Positions 54,006 through 62,504 of a stretch of 64,000 nucleotides of DNA are shown piece by piece; positions within the stretch are counted from its first letter, which is position 1; each line of letters begins with the position of its first letter. Location: positions 310,001 to 374,000 of the forward strand of contig CAWIHK010000002.1 of NCBI GenBank assembly GCA_963835935.1, written 5' to 3'. Origin of the DNA: CAWIHK01 sp963835935 (GTDB lineage Bacteria > Bacteroidota > Ignavibacteria > UBA10030 > CAVZMI01). The notes below the pieces were generated by a model, which saw only the letters and a list, made by a program, of their open reading frames with translations, was not told where the DNA came from and did not search any database. The translations under genes were made by a program, and so were the position numbers.

Positions 54006-54022
54006 AATTCTTCGGCGAAGAA
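54006..54022 (-). terminator. weak hairpin after the 1801-residue gene
   Basis: ATTCTTC-GCC-GAAGAAT on the minus strand is a perfect 7-bp stem starting 10 bases after the stop at 54032, followed only by TTAATT. It may be a weak terminator or an mRNA-stabilising hairpin. Confidence 0.4.
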
Positions 54023-54031
54023 TCATACTGG

Positions 54032-57000
54032 TTAATTCATCAAAACCATTTTTATGCTTTGCGAAAGTTTCCCAGACACTTCTAACCTGCAATAATAAAC
54101 ACCGCTCGGCATCTTCTGCTGATTCTGATTCCTTCCGTCCCACGTGAACCAATGCTGGCCAACATCAAGATTGCCGTGATATATTTCTCTAACCATCTGT
54201 CCCAAAATATTATACACTCGAATTGTCACTTGCCTGCCCGTCCGGCAGGCGGGCGATGCGGCCGGTAATCGAACCAGAAAATTTGTACTAGGATTAAATG
54301 GGTTCGGGAAATTTCTGCTTAACTCGTAGCTCACCGGTAGAACACTCTGCGCTTCTTTTTCAACTTTCTCCGGTGATCCGACAAGAATCGTCATCGAAGT
54401 ACTATTTCTCGGTTGTGTAAATTCGTAAACAGAATCTTTCCTTAAATCCGCAAACATGGCGTGCACACTATCGACTAGGAAAACTGCGCAGCTTGCAGGA
54501 ACTTCATTGATTCCTCCAAACACAAGTTTAGCCGATGCTCCCTGCTTCCCATTCACACTTAACTGCCATCTCTCGACTTCTCCTATCGAAGGCCGGATAT
54601 TGGCTGCAAATGCCGGAAAGTCCGAATCCCAATCCGTACGGTTAAAATGTATCTCGGGCACTCCGGCTAAAGCCCGCGGTTTCCGGAAATTGTATTTATT
54701 CAAACCGGCGCTTGCCGCTCGCGAAACTCCGAAGGATACACTTTTATCAACTATTCCGGCAGATTGTAATTGCACATTCACACGCCAATCATTCTTTGCA
54801 AGACTTTCGGTATTGATAACATTAGCGTAAATACTCTGGTACGGAACTCTCAACGTGCTGAGAATTGTATTCGGTGTGCCGTTGAAGAAATAATATCCCA
54901 TATACGGATCGAATTTTGGCGATTGTGAATACGACCCGCCATTATATCCGTAGATTACCGATGATATACCATTCGTGTTTTCAACATTCGACCATGACAT
55001 CGAAGCCGGGTATGGATTTGTGATGAGGTTCCACCCAGAATGAAGTGGAATTTCAACTTCGTAATTACTATTCATGGTGGCAACTTGTATCGTTGCATTT
55101 ACGTTGATGGTATTCTTTGATATTACCCAAAATGCTTTACCGGCAGTAAACGTGAAATTTGAACTGCCATCGTACTTGATATCATAGTTGTCTGTGCCTC
55201 CGTCGTCCCAATATGCTTCCCAATCGCTCTTCTCAGTGCCGCCTAAAAACTTGGTTATGGGTTGATTGCTTGAACCGGGCAATCCGATAATTTGATAATC
55301 TGTTTTTGCATAATTCGATACATCGGATTTTTGTGGATAGTTATAAGTTTTACTAACAGCGATTGTTGTCGGCGGCGTGGGTATGGTTGTAAAGTGTGAA
55401 GTTGATGACAATGGACCTTCGCCTCCACTATTCATAGCACTGACTCGCCAGTAATATGTTGTCGCGAACGTTAACTTATTAATTTCTGTCGACACTGCCG
55501 TGATTGTTGTATCGTTGATGATGGTTGAATTAAATCCCTGATCTGTAGATACCTGCAAGTGATATTTTGCAGCGCCTGCGGATTGGCTCCAAATTAATTT
55601 CAATGTCAATAGTTGATTTGTCGCTCCGTCTGACGGAGTTGTGAGTGTTACAGCGGCTGGAGTTGTAAGGAAACTTACAATCGTTCCTCGTTGTGTTCCG
55701 GAGCTGTTCTGTGCTACTGCATGATAGTAATAGGTTGTATTCGGACTTAATCCTGTTATACCTGCTGTGAATATTTGATTACTTGTACCCGATCCGATCG
55801 ATTGCGACGGCGTTACCGACACAGTTGTCAGCGTATTATCTGTGCCCCATTCAAAATATGCCGTCGTGCCTGAACTGTTAGGATTGATGATAGCATTCAA
55901 TGTTGCTGTTGTGGATGTCACCGATGTTGCTGAGTTTGTTGTAACGGTTGGAAGATTTACAGATCCAGCAGTTGGCGTTGCGCTCACTTCATTGCTGTAT
56001 CCGCTCTCCAATCGTGCAGTATTCATGGCAGTTATTTTAAAATAATACATTGTGCCATTCGTAAGTCCGCTAATTGTTTTTGTTGTATCGGTGATTGATG
56101 CGGATGTAGAATCCATCAGCGTTTCGCCGCCGGATGTTATGCCGCGATAAATGCGATACTTGAGAAAATCTGCCTCGGTGTTTTTATTCCATTTGAGTAT
56201 CACCTGACCGTCTCCGGTGGATGCAGAAAGATTTTGTGGTGAGGCGGGAGCTGTGTTGCTGCCGCCTATCGTATTCCGAAATACCGAAACTGTGTTGCTG
56301 TTCGAGTTTGTAATAACTATATCGGGTTTACCATCTCCATCAACATCACCTATGGCAATACCATTGGTGGGAGCCGATCCCGTTGTGAAGTCAACCTTCG
56401 AAGCGAATGAACTTGGTGTAATGGAACCGGAAGTGCTTGTGTTCTTGAAGACTGAAATAGAATTGCTATTATTATTTATGACAACAATATCAGATTTGCT
56501 GTCTCCATCTACATCGGTTATAGCAACCTCCTGAGGATTTGTTCCCGTTGTGAAGTCAACCTTCGAAGCGAATGAACTTGGTGTAATGGAACCAGAAACG
56601 CATGTGTTTCTAATGACCGATATAGTATTACTAACATAATTTGCAACAACAATGTCCAATTTACCATCTCCATCCACATCGCCTATGGTCAAACCCCAGG
56701 GGTTCGATCCTACCGTGATGTCAACCTTTAGAGCAAAAGAGCTTGCTGTTATGGAACCGGAGGTGCTTGTGTTCCTGAAGACTGAAACTGTATTGTTATA
56801 CGTGTTAGCAACGATGAGATCTGGTTTACCATCTCCATCCATATCACCTGCAACAATATCACTGGGGTTCGATCCAGTCGTGAAGTCTATCTTGGGGGCA
56901 AAAGAACTTGTTGTAATGGTTCCTGAAGTGCTTGTGTTCCTAAAGACTGAAAGGGAATTATTGCTTGCATTTGCAACAATAATGTCCGGTTTACCGTCAC

Positions 57001-59437
57001 CATCAATATCACATATAACAACACCACCAGGATTTGTCGACGAAAAGTCCACCTTCGGTGCAAATGCAATACTCCCGCTCGTGCTTGTGTTTCTGAAAAC
57101 TGAAACGGTATTGCTGTTGACGTTTGTGATAACTAAATCTGGTTTGCCGTCTCCGTCCACATCGCCTGTGGCAATGAAGTCGGGACTCGATCCTGTCGCA
57201 AAGTCAACCTTTGGTGCAAATGAGTTTGCTGTAATTGAACCGGAAGCGCTTGTATTCCTGAAAATCGAAACAGTATTGTCATTTGAATTTACAACAATGA
57301 CGTCAGGTTTGCCGTCTCCATCAACATCACATATGGCAACACCATGGGGAAACGATCCCGTCGTAAAATCTAATTTTGGAGCAAAAGATGTCGCATCAAT
57401 GATCCGCGAACTTGGGAATGTGACAACGAACGGTTTGCTCGAAAACGCCGTCAATCCAGTTGTCACATTTGTTACTGTTATCGGTTGATACGTCGCTCCT
57501 GTTGGTACTGTTACGGTTAGCGAAGTCGAACTGGCCGAGGTAACTGTTGCTCTTACTGCACCAAAGTAAACAATGATGTTCGATGCAGTTGGGTCGAAAT
57601 TTGTGCCGGTGATAGTAACCGTTGTACCGATGGGACCGGAGGTTGGAGAGAAAGATGCGATGGTGGGAATATTTGTGGAAATATTTTTACTAGTGGTAAA
57701 ACTCAAAATCGATCCACGCTGTGTCCCAACACTATTTTGTGCTACAACACGATAATAATATGTTGTGTTTGTATTTAATCCTGTTAAACTCGCTGTGATT
57801 GTTTGATTACTTGTGCCTGATCCAATTGATTGCGTCGTCGTTGCTGTCGGCGATGACAAGGCGTTATCTGTGCCCCATTCAAAATATGCCGTCGTTGCCA
57901 AACCGTTAGGATTAACTGTGGCATTTAAAACCGCAGAACTACTCGTCACCGACGTTGCTGCGTTTGTGTTTACAGTCGGAGGAAACGAAGTACTTCCTCC
58001 CTTTTCAAGCACAGCCTCGCCCCAAAGACCTGCATTATTCCAACAACCGTTAGTGTTATCCCACCATTGAGCAGCACCTGTACGTGCAGTACCATTGCTG
58101 GAATAATCCATCCCAAACAAATACCCTATTGTAGTGCCTTCCGCTATTGTGAGACCAAGATTCAGACTATTCCACGGGATCTGCACTTCAACACTATAAC
58201 CTGAACCATCTGCCCTGTCGAGAATCTTGAACACACAACCTGTAGTATCAAAAAATGGATTGTAGGAAATGGATCCAAGTTTACCAGTTTCCTGTCCTTT
58301 CATCCAATGTGGAATTTGAATTTGTCGATCAGCAGAACCGTACGGATTCGCCTTGTCATTCGGACCCAGGTAAAGTTCAACATCAGACTGGTTCCAATTT
58401 GGATTTATAGGGATATCTGTTATGTTATTATCGTTAACATCGAAGAACAAATAAAGATTTGTAGCATCCCATAATGCCGAGGCTACAATATTTGCATCCG
58501 TTGGATTCGGGCAATCACTTGATGTGCCATCGACAGAGCGCCAATAGTCTGCACTTTGATCTTCAGATTGTGCATATACGGCGTCTTTAACACCATCGAT
58601 AGTGGGCGCTATAGCAGTCTTGAAGATTTTTGCTTTCCCGATATTTATATCCGGGGAAAGAATAGCTTCTCCCCACACATCAGTTTCTTTCCAACCGGTA
58701 TTATCAGTATCCCACCAATTCGATTGGTATTGACGTGCGGTTGTTGTAGGATCTTCTACAATATCTTGTTGTAAATCCCACCCTATTACAGTTCCAGCAA
58801 CAGGTGAAATACTAAGATCTGATAATGGGATTTTTAATTCCAACCACCAGCCTCCAAGTCCTGCAGTTGAATCTGTGGCATCAGAATAATCCGTAGTGAT
58901 TGCAAATTGAACACCTGCTGTTGGCATGCCACCTGCTTCATCAATATTTAGCACATTCGCCGATTCTTGACCTTGCATCCAATGAGGGAATGCGATTTGA
59001 TAATCTGTTGCGGTGTATGCAGAAGCTTTAGAATCCGTTGCTCCAATATACACTTCAACCGCAGTCTGGTTCCAGACTGCATTTGCTGGATTATCATAAA
59101 TAACTGGAGCTTCGTTATAGAATAAGAGATACAAGTTATTATCGTCCCACATCGCCTTAGTTAAACCTGCATTATCTTCACTATCTGGTGTGGCATTCCC
59201 GACAATTGTATAATGTGTTATCGGTATCCATGGAATACTACACCATATTTTATCCATCTTTCCATCGATTACCGGAGCAGTGTTGGTTCTCCAAATTTTG
59301 TAAGGCGATACTACATCCTGCACTTTGGCATGCTTACCATTTTTTACTTTTGTATGACGATTATTTTTTGCCTCAACTAAGCCAAATATGAAAACCGAGA
59401 GGAGACTAATTAATAAAAAGCAATTTACTTTCTTCAT
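54032..59437 (-). CDS. 1801-residue T9SS cargo with CBM9-like, IPT/TIG, FG-GAP and fibronectin III domains
   Basis: Signal peptide (FIFGLVEA), then two CBM9-like domains (about 45-255 and 265-475: PVIDGKMDKIWCSIPW, MWDDNNLYLLFYNE; PTIDGVKDAVYAQSED, LWDATNLYLFFDVND). A fibronectin-III-like domain follows (about 485-580), then an IPT/TIG domain (about 590-680: IASFSPTSGPIGTTVTITG) and seven FG-GAP/VCBS repeats (about 685-1055) with DVDGDGKPD Ca2+ loops. Further fibronectin III domains precede a conserved region shared with the 1204-residue protein, and the T9SS sorting domain closes the protein (SRNFPNPFNPSTNF ... PSGVYYCRLEVSG). It is a giant surface or secreted adhesin-like or carbohydrate-binding protein. 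No catalytic domain was seen. A palindromic repeat is inserted in the sorting domain (54231-54254). Confidence 0.85.
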   Translation of the reverse strand: MKKVNCFLLISLLSVFIFGLVEAKNNRHTKVKNGKHAKVQDVVSPYKIWRTNTAPVIDGKMDKIWCSIPWIPITHYTIVGNATPDSEDNAGLTKAMWDDNNLYLLFYNEAPVIYDNPANAVWNQTAVEVYIGATDSKASAYTATDYQIAFPHWMQGQESANVLNIDEAGGMPTAGVQFAITTDYSDATDSTAGLGGWWLELKIPLSDLSISPVAGTVIGWDLQQDIVEDPTTTARQYQSNWWDTDNTGWKETDVWGEAILSPDINIGKAKIFKTAIAPTIDGVKDAVYAQSEDQSADYWRSVDGTSSDCPNPTDANIVASALWDATNLYLFFDVNDNNITDIPINPNWNQSDVELYLGPNDKANPYGSADRQIQIPHWMKGQETGKLGSISYNPFFDTTGCVFKILDRADGSGYSVEVQIPWNSLNLGLTIAEGTTIGYLFGMDYSSNGTARTGAAQWWDNTNGCWNNAGLWGEAVLEKGGSTSFPPTVNTNAATSVTSSSAVLNATVNPNGLATTAYFEWGTDNALSSPTATTTQSIGSGTSNQTITASLTGLNTNTTYYYRVVAQNSVGTQRGSILSFTTSKNISTNIPTIASFSPTSGPIGTTVTITGTNFDPTASNIIVYFGAVRATVTSASSTSLTVTVPTGATYQPITVTNVTTGLTAFSSKPFVVTFPSSRIIDATSFAPKLDFTTGSFPHGVAICDVDGDGKPDVIVVNSNDNTVSIFRNTSASGSITANSFAPKVDFATGSSPDFIATGDVDGDGKPDLVITNVNSNTVSVFRNTSTSGSIAFAPKVDFSSTNPGGVVICDIDGDGKPDIIVANASNNSLSVFRNTSTSGTITTSSFAPKIDFTTGSNPSDIVAGDMDGDGKPDLIVANTYNNTVSVFRNTSTSGSITASSFALKVDITVGSNPWGLTIGDVDGDGKLDIVVANYVSNTISVIRNTCVSGSITPSSFASKVDFTTGTNPQEVAITDVDGDSKSDIVVINNNSNSISVFKNTSTSGSITPSSFASKVDFTTGSAPTNGIAIGDVDGDGKPDIVITNSNSNTVSVFRNTIGGSNTAPASPQNLSASTGDGQVILKWNKNTEADFLKYRIYRGITSGGETLMDSTSASITDTTKTISGLTNGTMYYFKITAMNTARLESGYSNEVSATPTAGSVNLPTVTTNSATSVTSTTATLNAIINPNSSGTTAYFEWGTDNTLTTVSVTPSQSIGSGTSNQIFTAGITGLSPNTTYYYHAVAQNSSGTQRGTIVSFLTTPAAVTLTTPSDGATNQLLTLKLIWSQSAGAAKYHLQVSTDQGFNSTIINDTTITAVSTEINKLTFATTYYWRVSAMNSGGEGPLSSTSHFTTIPTPPTTIAVSKTYNYPQKSDVSNYAKTDYQIIGLPGSSNQPITKFLGGTEKSDWEAYWDDGGTDNYDIKYDGSSNFTFTAGKAFWVISKNTINVNATIQVATMNSNYEVEIPLHSGWNLITNPYPASMSWSNVENTNGISSVIYGYNGGSYSQSPKFDPYMGYYFFNGTPNTILSTLRVPYQSIYANVINTESLAKNDWRVNVQLQSAGIVDKSVSFGVSRAASAGLNKYNFRKPRALAGVPEIHFNRTDWDSDFPAFAANIRPSIGEVERWQLSVNGKQGASAKLVFGGINEVPASCAVFLVDSVHAMFADLRKDSVYEFTQPRNSTSMTILVGSPEKVEKEAQSVLPVSYELSRNFPNPFNPSTNFLVRLPAASPACRTGRQVTIRVYNILGQMVREIYHGNLDVGQHWFTWDGRNQNQQKMPSGVYYCRLEVSGKLSQSIKMVLMN
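54231..54254. repeat. palindromic repeat inserted in frame in a coding sequence
   Basis: GCCTGCC (54232-54238) pairs with GGCAGGC (54244-54250) inside a GC-rich block unlike the surrounding sequence. It codes PACRTGRQ within LPAASPACRTGRQVTIRVYN, where the paralogous sorting domain at 29824 reads IPASSYVTVIVYN. The insertion adds about seven or eight codons and keeps the frame. Confidence 0.7.
56265..57395 (-). repeat. seven tandem FG-GAP/VCBS coding repeats
   Basis: About 160-165 bases per unit within the 1801-residue gene. Each codes FAPKVDF...GD(V/M)DGDGKPD(I/L)(I/V)(V/I).N...N(T/S)(V/I)SVFRNTS.SGSI. The acidic DxDGDGxxD loop is kept in six units and altered to DVDGDSKSD in one. The similarity at DNA level points to recent duplication within the gene. 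Confidence 0.85.
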
Positions 59438-59830
59438 GTCATCATCTTTCGTTTAAATCACACCTTAACCATAATTTCAGTATAAGCTTATATGCCGTAG
59501 TAAAATCTGCGTTTATTTCCTACTTCTCCCCTATTCTAATATTATCGGCAGATTCTGTTTCCACTATAGAATCCCTATTCAAAATTTTCAAATATTTGCG
59601 TTATTATTAATCGAATGAGAATTACATGAAAAATTTAATTAGCTTTACTCCCATATTATTAAACAAAGTGCTAAAAATCAATAGATTTTGGGTTTTGCCA
59701 TATATTTTAGAATTATCTTTACTTACTCTTTGGATAGATTTATTAACGCAATATCTTAGCATAAGATTAGCAAACAGAGAATAGAGAAGCAAGGATACAA
59801 ATCACAAATTTAAAAAAAGGAAAGAAAACT

Positions 59831-59941
59831 ATTGCCCACCTCCTTCCGAAGGAATGCCTTCGGCAGAAGGAGTCCCTTCGGGAGAAATACACGGAACCAT
59901 CTAAAAATATTTTCGTGTATTTCGTGTTTCTAGTGGGCAAT
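59831..59941. repeat. MITE-like or interspersed repeat with 9-bp inverted ends
   Basis: ATTGCCCAC (59831-59839) and GTGGGCAAT (59933-59941) bound 111 bases. Inside is a nested palindrome CTCCTTC-CGAAGG-AATG-CCTTCG-GCA-GAAGGAG and then TTCGTGTATTTCGTGTTTC. No open reading frame of a transposase is present. It is just downstream of the small Cys-rich gene and could double as its terminator. The rest of 59438-59830 is AT-rich and empty apart from the presumed promoter of the 1801-residue gene. Confidence 0.5.
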
Positions 59942-59970
59942 TTAACTCTGACTCTCAAGGAGACCTTCTG

Positions 59971-60153
59971 TTAATCTTTTACTTTTTTCTTTCTCACTTT
60001 TTCAGAAAATTTCAAACATTCCTTTGCCGCGGCGCGAAACACAACTATCGACGGCATTTCTCTGCTTTTAAACCCAAACGCTTTGCAGGCATACGGACGA
60101 TTGTTCTCCCAGGTAAGTTTAAAAAAAACACATTTGTGGCAATCGATTGGCAT
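59971..60153 (-). CDS. small Cys-rich conserved protein
   Basis: 60 residues: MPIDCHKCVFFKLTWENNRP then YACKAFGFKSREMPSIVVF, a third block with Cys 46 (AAAKECLKF), and a basic tail. Cys 5, 8, 23 and 46 could form a zinc site. I recall this arrangement (CxxC..F..TW....P..CKA.GFKS..MPS..V....C..F) from small conserved proteins in many bacteria, some labelled uracil-DNA glycosylase without an actual glycosylase domain. Function is unknown. It lies 62 bases downstream of the YfaP-like gene on the same strand, and may be the last gene of that operon. Confidence 0.65.
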   Translation of the reverse strand: MPIDCHKCVFFKLTWENNRPYACKAFGFKSREMPSIVVFRAAAKECLKFSEKVRKKKVKD

Positions 60154-60215
60154 ATATCTCTCGGGCTATTCCCGAAAAACATCTTCTCATCTTTATTAAC
60201 TCGCCGGATCATCCG

Positions 60216-61100
60216 TCAATTTTTTATCCGGTTTACTTCCTCGATCTCGCCGTTTTCGATTCGAAAAACATCCCAATATGTTCCGGACTTTTGTTCCTGT
60301 ATTTTATACATCCTATGCAATCCTTGACTGTCGTACACTTTTACCGTCGCATTCGAGCGTGCAAGTCCTGATGAATTTGTCGAGTTTCTCTCGGAATAAT
60401 TGTGAACAAAATAATCGTAAACCGCGTCGTTATCGATTAAGTTTATTGTGATCGTCTCAGGCCCATAGCCGTACGTCGCATCATGATCGAGTATAGCTTT
60501 TCCATCTGACGATGAATGCATATTGCGATAAGAAACGTGGTAATCGCCCTGTTTTATCAGATGAGCATCAAGGTCCTGCGGGTCGCTGCCCCAATCCAGT
60601 ACAATACGAATTGTTCCTTTTAATATACTTGGCGACACAGAAAAACGATTGAAGAAAATCGAACCCGCCATAATCTCTACTTTGAAATGAGTGGTGATAT
60701 AGCCTTTATTCTGGAAGAGCACATCGAGCGAATCTTCCGACTCAGGTATTTTGAATGCTACTTTTCCGTCATTATCAGTTATGTAGGAATCACTCTGATC
60801 GATTGTCACCGAAGCGCCTTGAACAGGGCTTCCGGTCAACGCATTATAAAACCTGAGTGTAAAAAGATCTTCCGCGCCTTCATTAAAAGCATCATCAGCC
60901 TTTTGATGGAGCGTGTCCAATTGGTTGAAGCATTCCGATTTCAGAAATTCCGCAGATTGTTTATCGGGTTCATCGGCACAATTCTGAAGCTTCCGATTCT
61001 CTCCATCCTTCCATTTCTTAAGATCGTTCTGGGCAGACAGATTGGCAAAAAGGAGGAGAATCGATATTATAAAATAACCAAACAATGAAATCGTACGCAT
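60216..61100 (-). CDS. YfaP-like exported protein with carboxypeptidase-regulatory-like domain
   Basis: 294 residues. Signal peptide (LSAQ), a Cys-containing helical segment (about 30-75), a carboxypeptidase-regulatory-like beta domain (about 80-150: LRFYNALTGSPVQGASVTID, DNDGKVAFKIP), then a YfaP/DUF2135-type region (about 165-260) with IRIVLDWGSDPQDLDAHL, YRNMHSSSDGKAILDHDA and GYGPETITIN. The Asp-rich DWGSDPQDLDAH motif is typical of that group and may bind metal. The tail about 255-294 is basic. The gene is the fourth in an envelope operon after COG3014/LPP20 genes. The start follows GGAGGAAAAAATT. Confidence 0.65.
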   Translation of the reverse strand: MRTISLFGYFIISILLLFANLSAQNDLKKWKDGENRKLQNCADEPDKQSAEFLKSECFNQLDTLHQKADDAFNEGAEDLFTLRFYNALTGSPVQGASVTIDQSDSYITDNDGKVAFKIPESEDSLDVLFQNKGYITTHFKVEIMAGSIFFNRFSVSPSILKGTIRIVLDWGSDPQDLDAHLIKQGDYHVSYRNMHSSSDGKAILDHDATYGYGPETITINLIDNDAVYDYFVHNYSERNSTNSSGLARSNATVKVYDSQGLHRMYKIQEQKSGTYWDVFRIENGEIEEVNRIKN

Positions 61101-61146
61101 AATTTTTTCCTCCTATCCAAAACGTAGAATTAAAAAGACTTCCTCT

Positions 61147-61875
61147 TCAATTTTTCTGTATCCGAGCAAGCACATAATAAACGCCGCGTTCATTATCTCT
61201 CCATCGGCCAATAATATCAACCTGCTGTAACATCACTGAGCATTCCTCGTTGCGAATTTCCTGTCCTGACGCATCCATTTTTTGCAATTCCTGGATTTTC
61301 AAAGACATATTTCGCGCAAGGTTTCTCCTTGCCATTTGTTCTGCTTCCATCCACGAGCTTCCTTCATAGTAGTATGTAGGCGCCACGCCGAGTGCATAAA
61401 AATAAACCGAATCCTGCGGCAGAAGTTGAATCCAGTTAGGAGGTCGAGCTGTCCGAAGACTGACGCGTGAATTCCAGTGTTCATCAATCGAAGAATCACC
61501 ATCAGATAATAGCACAATCACGAGTGATGGAGAAATAAATTGTGTGATTTTTATTAAGCGCTTTCCAACGGTAAGAATTGCGGATGTATCGAACGTTTCC
61601 CTAAAATTGGAACCCATCCAAAATGTTCCTCCCTCAGTATTCCAAAAAGCTTGTCCGCCAACGATTGTACAATTCTGTTGGCGGACATAATTCATTTGAC
61701 CATTTCGAATTGCTTGTGCAATTGCCGAATCGACAAAATACGACGTATTCGCATAACCCACCGCAGTGTGTTGTTGAGGAAGTTTCCCCTCCTCAAAAAA
61801 CCAGCGCGGATACTCCTGGGCTCCGGCGAAAGAAAATGCACAAAGCAATCCGAAAAGAATGGTAATTCTACGCAT
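61147..61875 (-). CDS. LPP20-like exported protein
   Basis: 242 residues with signal peptide (SFAGAQ). The first part has the LPP20-type YPRWFFEEGKLPQQHTAVGY and a run of Ala/Arg-rich helix starts (SAIAQAIRNGQ). A second similar unit follows near residue 150 (PPNWIQLLPQDSVYFYALGV ... AEQMARRNLARNMSLKIQEL), so it may be an internal duplication. Function is unknown. Its start codon overlaps the stop of the preceding lipoprotein gene by one base (TAATG), so translation is coupled. Weakly conserved as a family; identification rests on these motifs and the operon. Confidence 0.6.
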   Translation of the reverse strand: MRRITILFGLLCAFSFAGAQEYPRWFFEEGKLPQQHTAVGYANTSYFVDSAIAQAIRNGQMNYVRQQNCTIVGGQAFWNTEGGTFWMGSNFRETFDTSAILTVGKRLIKITQFISPSLVIVLLSDGDSSIDEHWNSRVSLRTARPPNWIQLLPQDSVYFYALGVAPTYYYEGSSWMEAEQMARRNLARNMSLKIQELQKMDASGQEIRNEECSVMLQQVDIIGRWRDNERGVYYVLARIQKN

Positions 61876-62462
61876 TATTTTGTCGGAGCTGGCGCTTCTT
61901 GTTGACCCTTCTTAAAGTCATCATACTTCTTCACTTCATCATCGAGTTCTTTATATGTCTCGGAAGCTCTGAAGCGTGTGTACATTTGGTCGCTCTTTTT
62001 AATCTGGTCTTTTAAAGCTTCGGCTGCAGCTCCAATGGGATACTGCACCAAAACATACGCACGCCACATTTCACCATCTTTTTGAATTTTCTGTTTTGCA
62101 ATACGGCTGCCTGAGAGACTTGTCGAAACGATGGTTTTTGTTGCTTGTGTAAACATCTGAAGAAGCTGTGCATCTTTTCCAACGCCTGTTTCTTCATCGA
62201 ACTTCTTTTGCAGACCGTTGATTTTCAACTCAACCTGCCGCCCGATTTCCGCGCGGCCTGCGGTTGCGGCTTTGTCAACTGCAAGCTGCATATCCTGAGA
62301 AGGAGCAGTCGATGTGGCAAAAATATAATTCGGATCCTGTGGTGGATTGGAAAACCAATCCGGAATATCGCCTTCAGAAGTTGACTGCAACGATTTCGAT
62401 CCGCCGCATCCGACGAACAAAACGATAGTGAGCAGCGAGCACAACAATAATAATTTTGACAT
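61875..62462 (-). CDS. LPP20-family lipoprotein
   Basis: 195 residues. Lipobox FVGC (Cys 19) with a Gly-Gly-Ser linker, then the LPP20 pattern IPDWFSNPPQDPNYIFATST, AVDKAATAGRAEIGRQVE and an amphipathic helical C-terminus with a charged tail. It is predicted to be an outer-membrane lipoprotein. The ribosome site GGAGGTAAT is strong. It lies in the operon COG3014, LPP20, LPP20, LPP20-like, YfaP-like. The family includes Helicobacter LPP20, whose role is unclear. Confidence 0.8.
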   Translation of the reverse strand: MSKLLLLCSLLTIVLFVGCGGSKSLQSTSEGDIPDWFSNPPQDPNYIFATSTAPSQDMQLAVDKAATAGRAEIGRQVELKINGLQKKFDEETGVGKDAQLLQMFTQATKTIVSTSLSGSRIAKQKIQKDGEMWRAYVLVQYPIGAAAEALKDQIKKSDQMYTRFRASETYKELDDEVKKYDDFKKGQQEAPAPTK

Positions 62463-62504
62463 ATTACCTCCTATAAATGTGTGAATGGTGAATGAATTAT
62501 ACTG

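Noticed and set aside
56265..57395. Regularly spaced repeats suggestive of a CRISPR array
   Set aside because: Repeat spacing is a multiple of three and each unit codes an FG-GAP blade; no short identical repeats with unique spacers and no cas genes.
56652..57488. 278-codon plus-strand frame with repeating VLVFLKTET units
   Set aside because: It is the complement of the FG-GAP repeats; the periodicity comes from the real gene.
59767..59958. 63-codon minus-strand frame
   Set aside because: Most of it lies within the inverted-repeat element at 59831-59941; composition is not protein-like.
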